In this document: in pieces, positions 12,175 to 24,138 of the stretch
How the letters are laid out: each line of letters begins with the position of its first letter
Numbering within the stretch: position 1 is the stretch's first letter
Origin: Maratus speciosus
Lineage: Eukaryota > Arthropoda > Arachnida > Araneae > Salticidae
Reading direction: 5' to 3'
DNA: 64,000 nt
NCBI GenBank assembly: GCA_963932465.1
Contig: OZ010795.1
Span: 471,376,806-471,440,805, forward strand
Notes under the pieces: model-generated
The model's input: only the letters and a program-made list of their open reading frames with translations
Databases searched by the model: none
Told to the model about the DNA's origin: nothing
Position numbers and translations under genes: made by a program

Positions 12175-12691
12175 GAAATCTTGGCTTTGAGGCTCCTTTT
12201 AGAGTTGGGGACATTGGGCAGATATGCTCGTTTGCACTTTCAATAGGTCAGTCAGGACGGTTGTGTAAATCAGGGTTAATTAACCCTTATTAACATCTAA
12301 CTGTTACTATTTTATGAACTTTATTTGAATTAAATATTTATAATATTTATTTATAATAATCAGTTGTATTAGTAATTGTAGTTGATAATTGTAATGTGCC
12401 AGGTCACGTATAGACACTTGCTTGAATAATTGCGAAAATTTACGCTTTTTTATTACCACTATTTTTGAATAAAACTTTTCGCCTTACTTAATCGCAGGCG
12501 TCTGCGATTAAATAGGTCAAACGTTATTACTTGAAAATTGCGGTAATAAAAAGGTGATTTCATAATTAGTTGTAGGTCAATATAGTTGGTTTAATATTTT
12601 AAAAATATCTAAAACTTCAGCATCGGAACGAAAAAACTTCATAGACACCCCCAACAAATAATAGACCGATCCTTTTCCCCAGACTGGTGTA

Positions 12692-13503
12692 GGGGAGACC
12701 GAGGGAATGGCGACACCTTAAGGGAATTTAAATTTTTTCACCTAAAAAAAATGTTTATTTTTTAATAGTAAAAATTCTAAAGCTGAATCATGATCTTTAG
12801 TATCTGTATAAATTTAACCATAATCATAACTGTAAAGTAAGTACACATAAAAAAAAAATTCTTTCAACCTCTGTACAGTGGCGGGATTACCCAGGAAACT
12901 GGGGCAATTCCACCACTGTATCGGAGTAATGACGCCACTCTTTAATGACCTAGTAAATACTTAAAATGGATACTAGGAAACACATGACCTACTGAAAATA
13001 TTTAAACAGCAGTGTAATTTAGCAGAATAATGAATAATTACAATGTTCCATAAGCTAGATTTATTAATGTGCCAAGCTTACAATTTAACTCAAATTGCAA
13101 AAGTCATCCTTTGCCATGGTTATGGCATTACCCCGAGAGGACAAGATAGCGGAAATTCCCCAGCAAAGCCGAAAGAAGAACCGAACTTGTTTAACAAATT
13201 GCATCAAAATGTCGGCGAATGCATGTAGATTACGATTAATATTATCTTAAGTACCTAATGTTACAATAAAAGGTGTTTACCTCTACTCATTTGAAGCTCC
13301 AAAATAAGAAGCAACTAGATGAAAACTAAATTTTTCACTAGAACAAACGAACGACGTACAACAAAATCACTCCCACTCCAGGCACTGTTTCTATTGTTGG
13401 CCGCTATAGTGCAGACGCATTCACTATCTCAAACTGCCGTTAGTTTTTAAATTAGGTGGGGTGGCGGCATAACCCGGAGTGGCGCCATTCCCCTGGTCTT
13501 CCC
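12692..13503. mobile_element. TA-flanked MITE (TIR GGGGAGACC...GGAATGGCG)
   Basis: Left end GGGGAGACCGAGGGAATGGC and right end CGCCATTCCCCTGGTCTTCC are inverted. The surrounding PLE sequence is continuous across it: GACTGGTGTA to the left and TAAATAGCTCAG to the right match the uninterrupted copy at 14725-14745. The ends resemble those of 17622-18544, so the two are related families. No coding frame. Confidence 0.85.
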
Positions 13504-13820
13504 AATAAATAGCTCAGTAAATGCGACATTCTAGTGAAAGTATCCTTTGAAAATGATCGCGTTTGCGATCGAAAGATCTCAGGAATCATCTTTTCATATG
13601 AATTTTAATATCGATGGTTTTTAAGTTTTTAAAGACCAGTTCATTTTGTAACGGAATATTTTAATACATTTTTATGTACCTTTTTAGTAAACAGTTTTTA
13701 AGTTTAGTTAAATCCGCTAGTAAGTGTGGCATCGTATCATTAGTGACATAAGGTATTAAACCAAATATGAGGTATCTCAAAGGATAAAACATCGTTACAT
13801 ACATTATTTCCTTTACTTAA

Positions 13821-14040
13821 CCCGGGAGAACTCGCTAGTGAGAATGCCCAATTGCTTTTCTTTTACTTTACATTCATATAATATCAACTTTTTTTGGTTG
13901 GCTTAGTACTTTTATTCACTAAATAGGTAAAATAACTGAAAAACATTTTGAAATTTTAATTAAAATGAAAAATGATTTAAATAAGAGTCTTAAAAAAGTA
14001 CGACTGTGAGAGAAAATCTCATTCAGCGAGTTCTCCCGGG
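13821..14040. mobile_element. TTAA-flanked MITE, family A copy 1
   Basis: TTAA at 13817-13820 and 14041-14044. Termini CCCGGGAGAACTCGCTAGTG and its near reverse complement ending GCGAGTTCTCCCGGG. It is inserted in the PLE copy; the paralogous copy shows the empty TTAA. A sister lies at 15114-15344. Confidence 0.92.
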
Positions 14041-14353
14041 TTAAAATCTCCAATGATTCCCTAATCCTCAAAGCACAATAATCTGATGTAGGTATAATAA
14101 CTTTTGCGTTCTCGAAATCTATTTTTAAATTTTCGCGTTGATTTGATCTTGAAAGCGCTGTAGATGGTCGGTTAAACTTGATATCTCTCATGTGATCCCC
14201 CAATCTTTCTTTAAATTTTCGAGTGGTCATACCCATGTAGCTTAACTCATTTTGTTTTTTAGTTTGAAATGGGATAGAATAAACACCTGCAATTTCCTTA
14301 TTGATCCCATACCAAATAAGGAAATTGAAAGTGTTTATTCTATCCCATTTCAA
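13919..14353 (-). pseudogene. GIY-YIG endonuclease fragment of a PLE (minus copy)
   Basis: The frame encodes VYSIPFQTKKQNELSYMGMT, then TRKFKERLGDHMRDI. This is a GIY-YIG nuclease core in its PLE form: the first tyrosine motif VYSIP, the second motif YMGMT, and the catalytic-region Arg in KERLGDH. The upstream RT domain is absent and the 3' part is interrupted by a TTAA MITE at 13821-14040. Confidence 0.75.
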
Positions 14354-14704
14354 ACGGAAAAACAGAATGAGTTAAGCTACATAGGTATGACCACTCGAAA
14401 ATTTAAAGAAAGATTGGGGGAGCACATGAGAGATATCAAGTTTAACCGACCATCTACAGCGCTTTCAAGATCAAATCAACGCGAAAATTTAAAAATAGAT
14501 TTCGAGAACGCAAAAGTTATTATACCTACATCAGATTATTGTGCTTTGAGGATTAGGGAATCATTGGAGATTTTAAGTAAAGGAAATAGTGTATGTAACG
14601 ATGTTTTATCCTATGACATACCTCATATTTGGTTTAATATTTTAAAATTATCTAACACTTCAGCATCGGAACGAAAAAACTTCATAGACACCCCCAACAA
14701 ATAA
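14252..14704 (+). pseudogene. GIY-YIG endonuclease fragment of a PLE (plus copy)
   Basis: The fragment is nearly identical to the minus copy: VYSIPF, SYIGMTTRKFKERLGEH and a conserved RESLEI tail. The two are head to head. This copy lacks the MITE, so it supplies the empty site GTTTACTTAAAATC-type sequence (14563-14585, reverse strand) for the insertion in its partner. Confidence 0.78.
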
Positions 14705-15113
14705 TAGACTGATCCTTTTTCCCAGACTGGTGTATAAATAGCTCAGTAAATGCGACATTCTAGTGAAAGTATCCTTTGAAAATGTTCGCGTTTGCGATCG
14801 AAAGATCTCAGGAATCATCTTTTCTGTTTCATATGATTTTTAACATCGATAGTTTTTAAGTCTTTAAAGACCAGTTCATTTTGTAACGGAATATTTTAAT
14901 AAATTTTTATGCACCTTTTTAGTAAACAATTTTTAAGTTTAGTTAAATCCGCTAGTAAGTGTGGCATCGTATTATTAGTGTCATAAGGTAATTTACAAAA
15001 GCGAAAATATATTAGAATTCCAAACAATATCAAAAAAATCTATGACTTGCCAACTACGGAATTAATTTGATTTAATTTTATAAGTTTACGACATGCACGG
15101 ATTTAAGGTTTAA

Positions 15114-15344
15114 CCCGGGAGAACTCGCTAGTGAGAATTTCTCTCATGGTGCCCAATTGCTTTTCTTTTACTTTACATCCGCTTTATATCAACTTTTTTT
15201 GCTTGGCTTGGTACTTTTATTTACAAAAGAGGTAAAATAATTGAAATAACATTTAAAAATTTTAATTAAAATGAAAAAGGGCTTAAATAAATCTTAAAAA
15301 AGTGCGACGGTGAGAGAAAATCTCATGCAGCGAGTTCTCCCGGG
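15114..15344. mobile_element. TTAA-flanked MITE, family A copy 2
   Basis: TTAA at 15110-15113 and 15345-15348, with the same CCCGGGAGAACTCGC termini and alignable interior as copy 1. Low divergence between the two suggests fairly recent movement. Confidence 0.92.
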
Positions 15345-16222
15345 TTAACATAAATTAAACAAATAAGGAAATTTTCCATATTAACTCTTTATTGACCTAC
15401 AACTAATTATGAAATCACCTTTTTATTACCGCAATTTTCAAGTAATAATGTTTGACCTATTTAATCGCAGACACCTGCTGTAAGGCAAAAAGTTTTATTC
15501 AAAAATAGTGGTAACAAAAAAGCGTAAATTTCCGCAGTTATTTCAAGCAAGTGTCTATACGTGACCTGGCACATTACAATTATCAACTACAATTACTAAT
15601 ACAACTGATTATTATAAATAATATAAATATTTAATTCAAATAAAGTTTATAAATTAGTAACAGTTAGCTGTTAATAAGGTTTAATTAATTAACCCTGATT
15701 TTCACAACCGTCCTGATTGTTGAAAGTGCAAACGAGGCATCTACCCAATGTCCCTAACTCTAAAAGGAGCCTCAAAGCCAAGATTTCAGTTTTTTTTTAA
15801 GTGAGTACAAATTGTGTTTAAAAATCGTGTTATAGGGCCCCCCAACGGGATCTTTGCCTCAGGCCCCACGTAATTTTAGTTGCGTCCTGTAATTATAATC
15901 GATTGATAAAACAATGTAATAAAGTTAATTTGTGTTTGTATTTTGATGTATGTAATAAATTTCCAGTATGTTAACTTAAAATGTAACAATCACAATTCTA
16001 AATATTTTAAAATTCTGACAAAAAATATAATACTCTATGGAGATTGAATTCAAAATTTAATACTGTAGATCACTTAGTAATTATACAGTCCTTTTCCAAA
16101 TGTAAAAATATTTTATACTGAAGTAAATATTTTACATTTAAAAATATCATAGTACAACATTTATTTAACATTTAAAAAATATATATAATGCATGCACTGA
16201 TAAAGAAAATATTGATGCTTAC

Positions 16223-16312
16223 ACATTAGCAAAAACTATGAACATGGGAACAACGAATTGAGCAAAACCTTGAACACTTTCTACTTGGCTCTTTGTAGGT
16301 ACGGATCCCGGC
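16223..16312 (-). CDS. PTPDC1: PTPDC1-like coding exon 7 (Q-loop side of phosphatase core)
   Basis: The exon is 90 nt with acceptor TTTCTTAG (16313-16320) and donor GTAAGC (16222). Its first base completes an Arg codon, giving NKR-PGSVPTKSQVESVQGFAQF followed by VVPMFIVFANV. This corresponds to the family block after the catalytic helix, R-P-x-S-[IV], a conserved Gln, then F-x-Q-F. An alternative donor (GTGTAA) lies two bases earlier, but the GTAAGC site is the better match and is the one that keeps phase with exon 8. Confidence 0.88.
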
Positions 16313-17347
16313 CTAAGAAAGAAAATGAACATATAGATATGCCAAATAAATTATGCGTAGTATATAGTTCAATATTTTTGAAATAAAATAATTTGCGTAA
16401 TATGAAAAACAGTATCGTTTATAAGGCACTTTAATACCACATTTGAAACAGGAAATGCTACTAAGCTTAGTACAAAAAATACCAGTTTTAATTTTATATG
16501 TATAAATGTTACTTAAAAAAACTATCATCATATTTTACTATCATTATAGAAAAACATAATTTTTTTTCAAGTTCGGTAAACATTTTGGCTCAATTGATAC
16601 ATATCTTTAAAATTTCGAAATTAAAATTTCTATCCAATACCTCTGTCTGTATTGCTTTTATTTAATAAATAGTACATCTTTATGCACTAAGATATGAAAT
16701 GTAACTTATTTAAAAAAACTATTCAATTTATAGCACTAAACACGAAGTAGGGCAAGTCTGGAATATGCATTTTTATAAGCATTCGATTACATCTGTACAT
16801 GCATAAAAAATTTTAATAGACCTATTAAACTTATTAAATCAGTCTAAAATGTTCCAAATTAATATTTATAAAATAACCACAAAAAGCAATATTATCTATA
16901 CTTACAAAATTTTCCTTCAAAATCAAAAAATTACCATTGAGAGCCTCTTGTGAGTCGGAACTCACAAACGGCGTTAACGCTGACAAGCTCACTTCGATTA
17001 AAAAAGCTTAGGAATGACATAAAAGTCTGTTGAAAACGAGCTTCACACGTTTTAATTCAAAACCGACTTAAAATTTTGTATACAAATTAATGTTGTCTAG
17101 AGTAAAAAAGAAAAAAACCCTCTTGCATATTTAGATTATTTGTGTTTATTTAACAAATATTTGAGCATAAAAAGTTCACAAAAGATCCTTTAGATCAAGA
17201 AAATTTTGAAATTTGGCCTCTTTTTCACAATTTTTTTTAAATTTTCAATATACGACGAACTCTTATTAATACGTTTTTGTTTAAGACGTATCTCCAGTTA
17301 ATGAGGACAATTTCGTTTTTCCCATCGTTTCCTATTTCCTATGTTAA

Positions 17348-19254
17348 CCCTTAACTGATGTTAGCGGTCTCAGACAGTTTCTGATTTATGGCAGCACGAG
17401 CCCAGAGCCGCTGATATTAGGGGACACAAAATGCTACTGAAGGTTTTTTAGTTAGTGTCCAAAATCTGATGTAGTTTTAACGTCTAGTAGAATTTTTCAT
17501 GTCATTCTACATTCTATTGTGTTCGTATTACATTTTTATAACGCATGTTTATCTGAAATATCCATATTTAATTACTTTATCATAGTGAATATTTTCTTTT
17601 ATCTTTATCACTTTAAAAATAGGGGAAAGTAGGGGAATGGCGCTCACTTAAGGGAAAACATGAATAGCTAGTCAAATTTAGACAAAAATATCAATATTTT
17701 ATTAACGAAGTATAACTCCAAAGCATAAGTAACAGTTAGCAATCAACTAATTTGCATAAAAGTTTAAGGTTTTTTATTTTATTGTTTTATTTAAATAACC
17801 ATCGATTAAGCGGTAATGCCCGACATGGTAGGGTAATTGCGCCCAGAGTTTGAATACAACATTTAAGTAAGACAAAAGTCACATATGTAGTTGTGTGGGC
17901 TGTTCACACCACTGCAGACTTTTTGCGACCACTGTACACATATTGTGCACACATATTGTGTTACACATATAGTAGGCTACTTTTTTTAAATTTAGGTTCT
18001 TTTATTTTCACCACTTTTTTGAAATCGCAAAATTCTCCTTGTTTAATGACATTAATTAAGGCGAAAAGAGGGGTATTTTACCATTTCAAAAAAGTGGTGT
18101 TAATCAATAAATTTGGTTTAAAAAAAAGTTGTCCACTGGTAACACTTCTTCTGGAATTCCACGCGAGCGCCATTACCCGTTATCGCCATGTTGGGTTTTA
18201 ATGCATTATTATTGGCGTAACAACGTACTACAAAAATAAAAAAAGCATGAAAGTACAGCCAAATGTATATATTTTGTAGACATAATGAGTAAATCAACAT
18301 TTGAAAATAAGTGTGTACACTTACCTTCAAGTTAGATGTTGTAGAATTTTATTATAAAACAACTGCAAATTAATAACGTGAGGACACAAAATACTTTCCT
18401 TCCGACGGTCACTATATTCTTACTGGGAACTTACGATGAAGTTCGCTAGGCGCCGGTACCGATCACACGTTTTCAATTCTATTCTATTTAGAGATATTCG
18501 GTGAGCGGGATTACCCTTCTGAGCGCCATTACCCTACTTTCCCCTATATTGTATTTTTAATTCTTATTTAATTCTGTTCCTGCTCTCGTCACATTATTTG
18601 AAGGTTGGTGAGCGTAGCTCGTAGGCGGCAGAGCCTCCTAATATTTTAAATAGTTGCAGCTTGTTATTGCGGAAAATTTATTATTAGTTCTTGCATACTT
18701 TATCATTCCAGATATATAGAATCGCATAGGAAAAGACAATCAGCACCACCCAATTCATTATAAGACGTCTACTCAGTTAAATTTCATAATTGTGAAGTAA
18801 TTATCAAAAATAAAATTAATGATTATCAAATTTAATTTTTTTAATAGATAGTTTAAAGTAATCAATAAAGTAAATAGTGATATCTTAGAAAGTACCTTTC
18901 CCAATATGTTTCTTTTTTCTCAATCACACTGTAAACATCGGTGCAAGGGGGCCCCTAAATTTGTAAATCGGTCCCTACTCACAGACCACTGCTTTTTTCA
19001 ATTTTCACAGTTTACCTTGTAACTTTCAGTTTAACTACAAACATTACAGAAATTTTGTTTCGTTTGGAACTCTAGTACTATCGCCATAGACTTTTGAATA
19101 GGCGAAATTTAACTATAATAGTTCTGTACAAAAATTTTAGTACATAAACACCATCCTATGAGTTAATCGCACCTTTTATTAATCCTTCGATAGAGCGGTC
19201 TCACAGACCGCCTCACACTAGTTATGTGACAATTTCTATCACAACAGTTAAAGG
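17348..19254. mobile_element. TTAA-flanked element (TIR CCCTTAACTG)
   Basis: TTAA at 17344-17347 and 19255-19258. The left end CCCTTAACTGATGTTAGCGG and the right end, read in reverse, CCTTTAACTGTTG, match at the outer bases, and both sides hold a GCGGTCTCA(G/C)AGAC block. A TA-flanked MITE (17622-18544) lies within. No transposase frame is seen, so this is a non-autonomous copy. Confidence 0.65.
17622..18544. mobile_element. TA-flanked MITE (TIR GGGGAAAGTAGGGGAATGGC)
   Basis: Left terminus GGGGAAAGTAGGGGAATGGC and right terminus GCCATTACCCTACTTTCCCC are inverted over about 25 bp and flanked by TA. At 923 bp it is long for a MITE but carries no convincing coding frame. Its first bases (GGGGAAA-TAGGG) resemble the pogo-like element at 41931-45585, a possible source of transposase (inference). 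Confidence 0.88.
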
Positions 19255-19273
19255 TTAAAGACATAGCTTAAGG

Positions 19274-19692
19274 CAGCTCTCAAATCTAAAGGAGGTACTT
19301 TCTAACACATTTTTAAATTACCTTTTGTTCGGAAACGCCTGAAATTGGCAGGTGTTGTTATTCAGAAACTATGTAATCGACCTTTTCCCAAGGCAGAGGC
19401 TCTTTCAGAAAATATTATTAAAGTTAGCGTTTTGAACGAAATTTCCGGACGCGCCACCGTGGGAAAAGAGAGAAATTTTCAGGCCATTTCGTGACCACAA
19501 TTGTTTGACTCCATATGTAATTTATTTATCAAAATATGGAAAACTCATTTCGATTCAAAATCGCTTCAATAGTCAGGCATGCCAATTTTATGCCTGTATG
19601 TTTAAAAATGAGTCAGAAATTTTCACGCTGTTGAGCACGGGATTTGAGAAGCCCTTAAAGCGTGTTGCTCGTCGGATACTGCGCACATTTTT
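19274..19692. mobile_element. TTAAGGC-family MITE, nearly complete
   Basis: The stretch begins TTAAGGCAGCTCTCAAATC and ends ATTTGAGAAGCCCTTAA, an inverted pair. Other copies lie at about 41419-41832, 46870-47033 (right part), 47063-52835 (split) and 61490-61915. The length of about 420 bp makes it a useful reference for the split copy beside exon 1. Confidence 0.75.
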
Positions 19693-20156
19693 TTTCAAAC
19701 TGGCCGAGAAAAATCCGAACTGCTTTACCCCCCCCCCCCCCCCACCCCACCCCCTCCTGAAAAACAACTTTGATGTAACTTTGGATATTGAAAGATCAAG
19801 GATTCGTCAAAGAAAATAATGAAGAGAAAGAAAACTTTCTATCATCAAAAATGTTGCAGCTTCAAAAATTGCTAATGTTTGGTTGCCAATATCCCCCAAT
19901 CAAAATGTAATAAAACAGATCAAATTTTCGAGTGTGCCTCAAAGCTGTACAATGATATTGCAAAAAGATTGATTGTTTAAGTAACGGCAAAGAGAAATGA
20001 AAGATAAATTTAATTAGAGTTAAACTATGAAAGTATATAAATTTCATAGTGTATTTTGTTGGTCCTTCGTATTCTTTTTATTAACAAATTGTCACTAACT
20101 TGCTTTTTAAACTAAAAATATTAAATGAAAGAAAAAGTTATTTATTTTAGTACTAA

Positions 20157-20556
20157 GTTAGTAACCTATTTTGTTTATATCAAAAGCTGAATTTAATTTA
20201 TTCAACTAAAGAGAGTTAGTAATCTATTTTATTTCTGTCAAAAGGTGAATTTAATTTATTCGACTAAAGAGAGTCAGTAACCTATTTTATTTCCCTCAAA
20301 AGTTGAATTTAATTTATTCAACTAAAGAGAGTTAGTAACGTATTTTATTTCTGTCAAAAGCTGAATTTAATTTATTCAATTAAAGAGAGTTAGTAACCTA
20401 TTTTATTTCTGTCAAAAGCTGAATTTATTCAACTAAAGATAATTAGTAAATTATTTTATTTCTGTCAAAAGCTGAATTTAGTTTATTCAATTAAAGAAAG
20501 TTAGTAACCTATTTTATTTCTTTCAAAAGCTGAATTTAATTTATTCAATTAAAGAG
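20157..20556. repeat. 58-bp minisatellite, seven units
   Basis: The units start near GTTAGTAACCTATTTTATTT at 20157, 20215, 20273, 20331, 20389, 20442 and 20500. Period is 58 bp, except that the fifth unit is 53 bp through loss of TTTAA-type bases. Units differ at a few positions. It lies in intron 6 of the phosphatase gene. Confidence 0.95.
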
Positions 20557-20559
20557 GTT

Positions 20560-22130
20560 AGTTTACACCATTCAAATGTTTACAACGTTTAATGCGGACA
20601 AAAGATGGTTTACTTTGGAAGTCCGCAATAACGGGAGTTCAGTGTGTATTCTAAAGGTTTTTATGCAAAACGACGGTAGGAACATTCCCGATATAAGAAA
20701 AACGAAATTGTTCCGAGCTTTGGATCACATTGAATGAAGGTGTTTAAAATCCGTTTTCATTACAACGAGTCTATGTCGATTATTAAACATAGAAAAAAGT
20801 CTCTTAGCACGCATCTTCGTACTGTGTTTATGGGAAGAGTTGTTTACCCATCCACAACAAAGTTCTCGATATAGGTAGAATCGATATTGGAAAACACGCT
20901 GAAAATGCACGCAAAGCAAGTTAAAAGAATTCCCCGGTCAAGGTGAAGATTTCGCCATTGTTATCGAGAATAATATATATTTGTATCAAAAACGTGCTAT
21001 GCTTAGCAGCAGAGATGATAAAAAAAAAAAAACAGTTACTTTTTGTCAATAGGGTGCATCATATCGCTGCATCTTGGTCATAGGTTAATATAACCTATTA
21101 CTTTTGTAATATATTACTAAAATTTTTTCGAGCCAAGCAGTATTGTGACATTTTATGTGCTGCTGTGCCATTTTTGTGTCTAATTTTGCTGTCCTATTTT
21201 CAGAGTGTAGTGTGCCGTTTTTCATCTAAGCCAACTGTTATTTTTCTTACCAAAACAAAATCACGTGAAATACAGAAACATGATTTATTTATTTAAAATG
21301 AATTAAAATTCAATAATAAAACTTTTGTGACGCTTCACTGCTAAGACAAGATCGATTTGTTAACTGAAATACTTGTTTTTAAAAAATTAATGAATGTTTG
21401 ATAAAATATGCATGGGAAGTATACAGAAGGATGATTTACTGACAAAATGAACGAAATCTTTCAATCTGTTTTCTTGAATTAGCTCAGTATTCTTAAAATG
21501 TAATGCTGTCCGCATAAGTTATGCGATCATTTTTTTTTAGAATCATTTACAAAATAATAATAACAATAAATAAAAAACACTGCACATGACACCAATTTTG
21601 CAGTAATATACTAATGTGGTAATAGATTACAAAGCAGAAACAGTATCATTTTTTCTATTATGCTAAATAACGGCCATCCCTATTTATTAGTCCCTTGGGC
21701 TTTTATGCTGTAAAGCGAAAAACTTAATCATTTGCTAAGATTTTTTTTTTTTTTTTAAATGTTTGGTAGCGCTTTGATTAGAACCTATAGATTATACTAA
21801 AGGTTTTAAAATAATAAAGGCCATTTTTGTGTGCACTTGGTAAATAATTGAGATAATAAATGCAAAAAAGAAAATTATTAGTAGAAAGAATATATTGCAA
21901 GTCGAAAACAACATAAAGAGGTACGCTGTCAAGCGAAATAAAATTTGCATATAACTACATAGAAGCTTTGTAAAAGGAACTACATCTTCAGTGCAAAATA
22001 ATAATAATAATAATAATAAATAAAAGTAAGACACAACAGCAGCAAAACATGTGTTAAGCATATGTGTTGTTGCTTCCTCCAAAAGCTATTTTTCTACACA
22101 GAGATTTGTACTTTTATGAAACAAAAAGAA
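20560..22130. other. Intron 6 interval with no recognised gene
   Basis: AT-rich sequence with simple runs, including an ATT/AAT trinucleotide run near 22000-22020 and poly-T tracts. I see no exon, RNA gene or element with clear ends. Confidence 0.6.
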
Positions 22131-22147
22131 ATAAATTCAGACAATAC

Positions 22148-22342
22148 CTTTTGTTTCTTACATAGGCCACGGCATCCGTGGGTTTGCATCGGAGGGTATA
22201 GATAAGGTAGCATGCGACAAGAACGCCGGTCCTCCCGAGACCTGCGTGGCTGTGTATTGCTACCTTACCTTCTGAAAGTGCGAAGGTTAGCACTTTAACC
22301 ATGTCCAACAGGACAGTTTTTGGCACCGAACCGTAGTCTTTC
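22148..22342 (-). CDS. PTPDC1: PTPDC1-like catalytic exon 6, P-loop Cys replaced by Ser
   Basis: The exon is 195 nt with acceptor TTTTTGCAG (22343-22351) and donor GTATTG (22147). It encodes the WKDYG general-acid loop, a helix with LLDMVKVLTFALSEGKVAI, then HSHAGLGRTGVLVACYL. In the protein tyrosine phosphatase superfamily the signature is HCxxGxxR[ST]. Here codon 22251-22249 is AGC (Ser185 of the assembled protein) where TGC (Cys) is expected, a single-base difference. Arg191 of the P-loop and Asp156 of the general-acid loop are present. Cys-to-Ser at this site removes the nucleophile but usually leaves substrate binding (family knowledge), so the product is predicted to be inactive or a trap. 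A base error in the assembly is the main alternative. Confidence 0.95.
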
Positions 22343-22349
22343 CTGCAAA

Positions 22350-22915
22350 AACAGAGATGTAAAAAAATCAATTCAATATATTTTTTACAGATAATAAGTA
22401 GTAGGATCCAAAAGTTACTAGATTGTGTCCATAAGTTCATAAATTATTTGTATTCTAAAGTTTAAGTTCGCCAGTTTTCAAAATATGAATTTAGCGACGC
22501 ATTCTACCTTCATGTTGTAAAGATTTTATCGAAGCGTCGCTGGAATTTTTTTTCAATGTCCTTTCCGCACGTACGGCTCAAAAGCAACGGTCTTTATGTC
22601 AACGGGCTAACTTATAAAACACATAACATAAATATGAAAGAGCACGAATATCTCTACCCCAACGCCTAATCCAATAGAATGGAGTTTACAAGCACGGCAA
22701 TTTCCCAATGCTTTGGAAGACATTTGGATCCAACATTTTTTATCATTGTCAGAAAGGATGTATAGTTTTTAACATTACCAGAAAGGATGTATCTACCTAT
22801 CAATCATACATTAAGAGGGAGCATTTAATATCCCGATATTTATGCACATTCTACAGGGCTGACACTTATGGCTTTTTTTTTTTTTTTTTTTAATTGGCTT
22901 TTACTACGGCTATTC

Positions 22916-22951
<36 letters not shown>

Positions 22952-24130
22952 TCTAGACGATTAAAGGAAATCTGCTACGAAGACTGTTGTTTTGAAATAG
23001 TAGTAGGCAAAATAATTAAAAAAAATAATCATCTGTGGCAGCCATTGTCAGTGTTTAAACGTCTTTATGTTGAAGTTATTTAACAATATAATAAATCCGA
23101 TACTCTATTTTTATGACACTGCGAACTGGTGTGAAAAGACAACAACAACTTTTATCTTTTCAAGAAATTCAGAAATAAGAAGATCCCTTAGTTTTCACGA
23201 AAATGAGTAGTCATTCTTCAGTAGATATTCGAATACTGAGTAAGGCTATTGTAAATAATCGTTTACAATTACAATTTTGAGCGACATTAATGGACATTAA
23301 AATAATTTCCTGTAACAGAGGAAGGAAGGTTCAAAGCGCATAAAGGTTAATACTATATAAACGCTTTGGGAAGGTTAACGTAATCCCATAATCGTCGTTG
23401 AAGTGCGGTGCAATCATTTTTTCTGGTCAAACCGATTCCGACAACATTTGGATCCTACTATAAAGAAAGAATCATGGAACTTTTCAAGGAAATTTATGTT
23501 AAACACTAATTTCTTAATAAAAATAATTTAAAACGGATAGAATATAGAATCATAAAACTTCCCGTTACGAAAGCAAATGAGAACAGCTAAGATGTCTAAA
23601 ATCTAAACTGGCTAAAGTAACAAAAATGGACCGTGGAGGAAATTACAATAAGATATTTTCTTATCTTTAGAACCTAGATAACAGGGAAATGGAAAATAAA
23701 ATTTGCATACTTTATTACAAAAGGGGAATGAAAAATTAAAGCCACTACTGACCCTCTCCCCCCCCCCCCCGAAAAGGTAAAGAAGTACAAATATGAAACT
23801 GCAGTATGTTATGCTGATGGTATCACATTACAATTCCAAGTAGTTTTCACTGCGCTTTAAATATTTATTTCATCCGGGGACAAATTCATCATATCGGTTA
23901 AGAAAAAATTGCGCCAAAATGTTGAGGTAAGGTTAGCCTCTTTACACTGTTTAAATTATGTCAAAATGTTTCCAAAGAGATGTCCAAACAGATAGTAGAC
24001 AGGAAAAGCGGGATACGGATCATACGGAGGATGTTCGAAAATTTACCACATGAAACTAGCGATATGTGCACGACTGTATCAACTATGAGTAAGTGTAGTA
24101 TGATATCATGTGCATGCCATACTATATTTT
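22350..24130. other. Intron 5 interval with no recognised gene
   Basis: It contains long poly-T (22868-22890) and poly-A (22918-22947) tracts and a poly-C run (23759-23770). No coding exon or element ends were identified. The paired T and A tracts 30 bp apart could fold together. Confidence 0.55.
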
Positions 24131-24138
24131 CATATCTA

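Larger units (their letters stand above)
11420..15900. mobile_element. Penelope-like element, inverted and rearranged copies
   Basis: At least three copies of the same PLE 3' module are present: minus strand at about 11420-12060, minus at 13757-14305 and plus at 14300-14990. A second module (12060-12590) recurs inverted at 15350-15870. The two GIY-YIG copies meet head to head at about 14305 and form a palindrome. Three MITEs (12692-13503, 13821-14040, 15114-15344) interrupt the copies. No reverse transcriptase domain is visible. A 40-plus A run sits at about 12128-12172, where the other copy has only about eight. Confidence 0.8.

Noticed and set aside
19505..19819. 104-codon frame with a proline run
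   Set aside because: It spans the TTAAGGC MITE and a poly-C tract; the proline run is the poly-C, and no family is recognised.
22114..22440. The 108-codon frame as one complete gene
   Set aside because: Only the part between the acceptor and donor (22342-22148) is coding; the ends are intron read-through.
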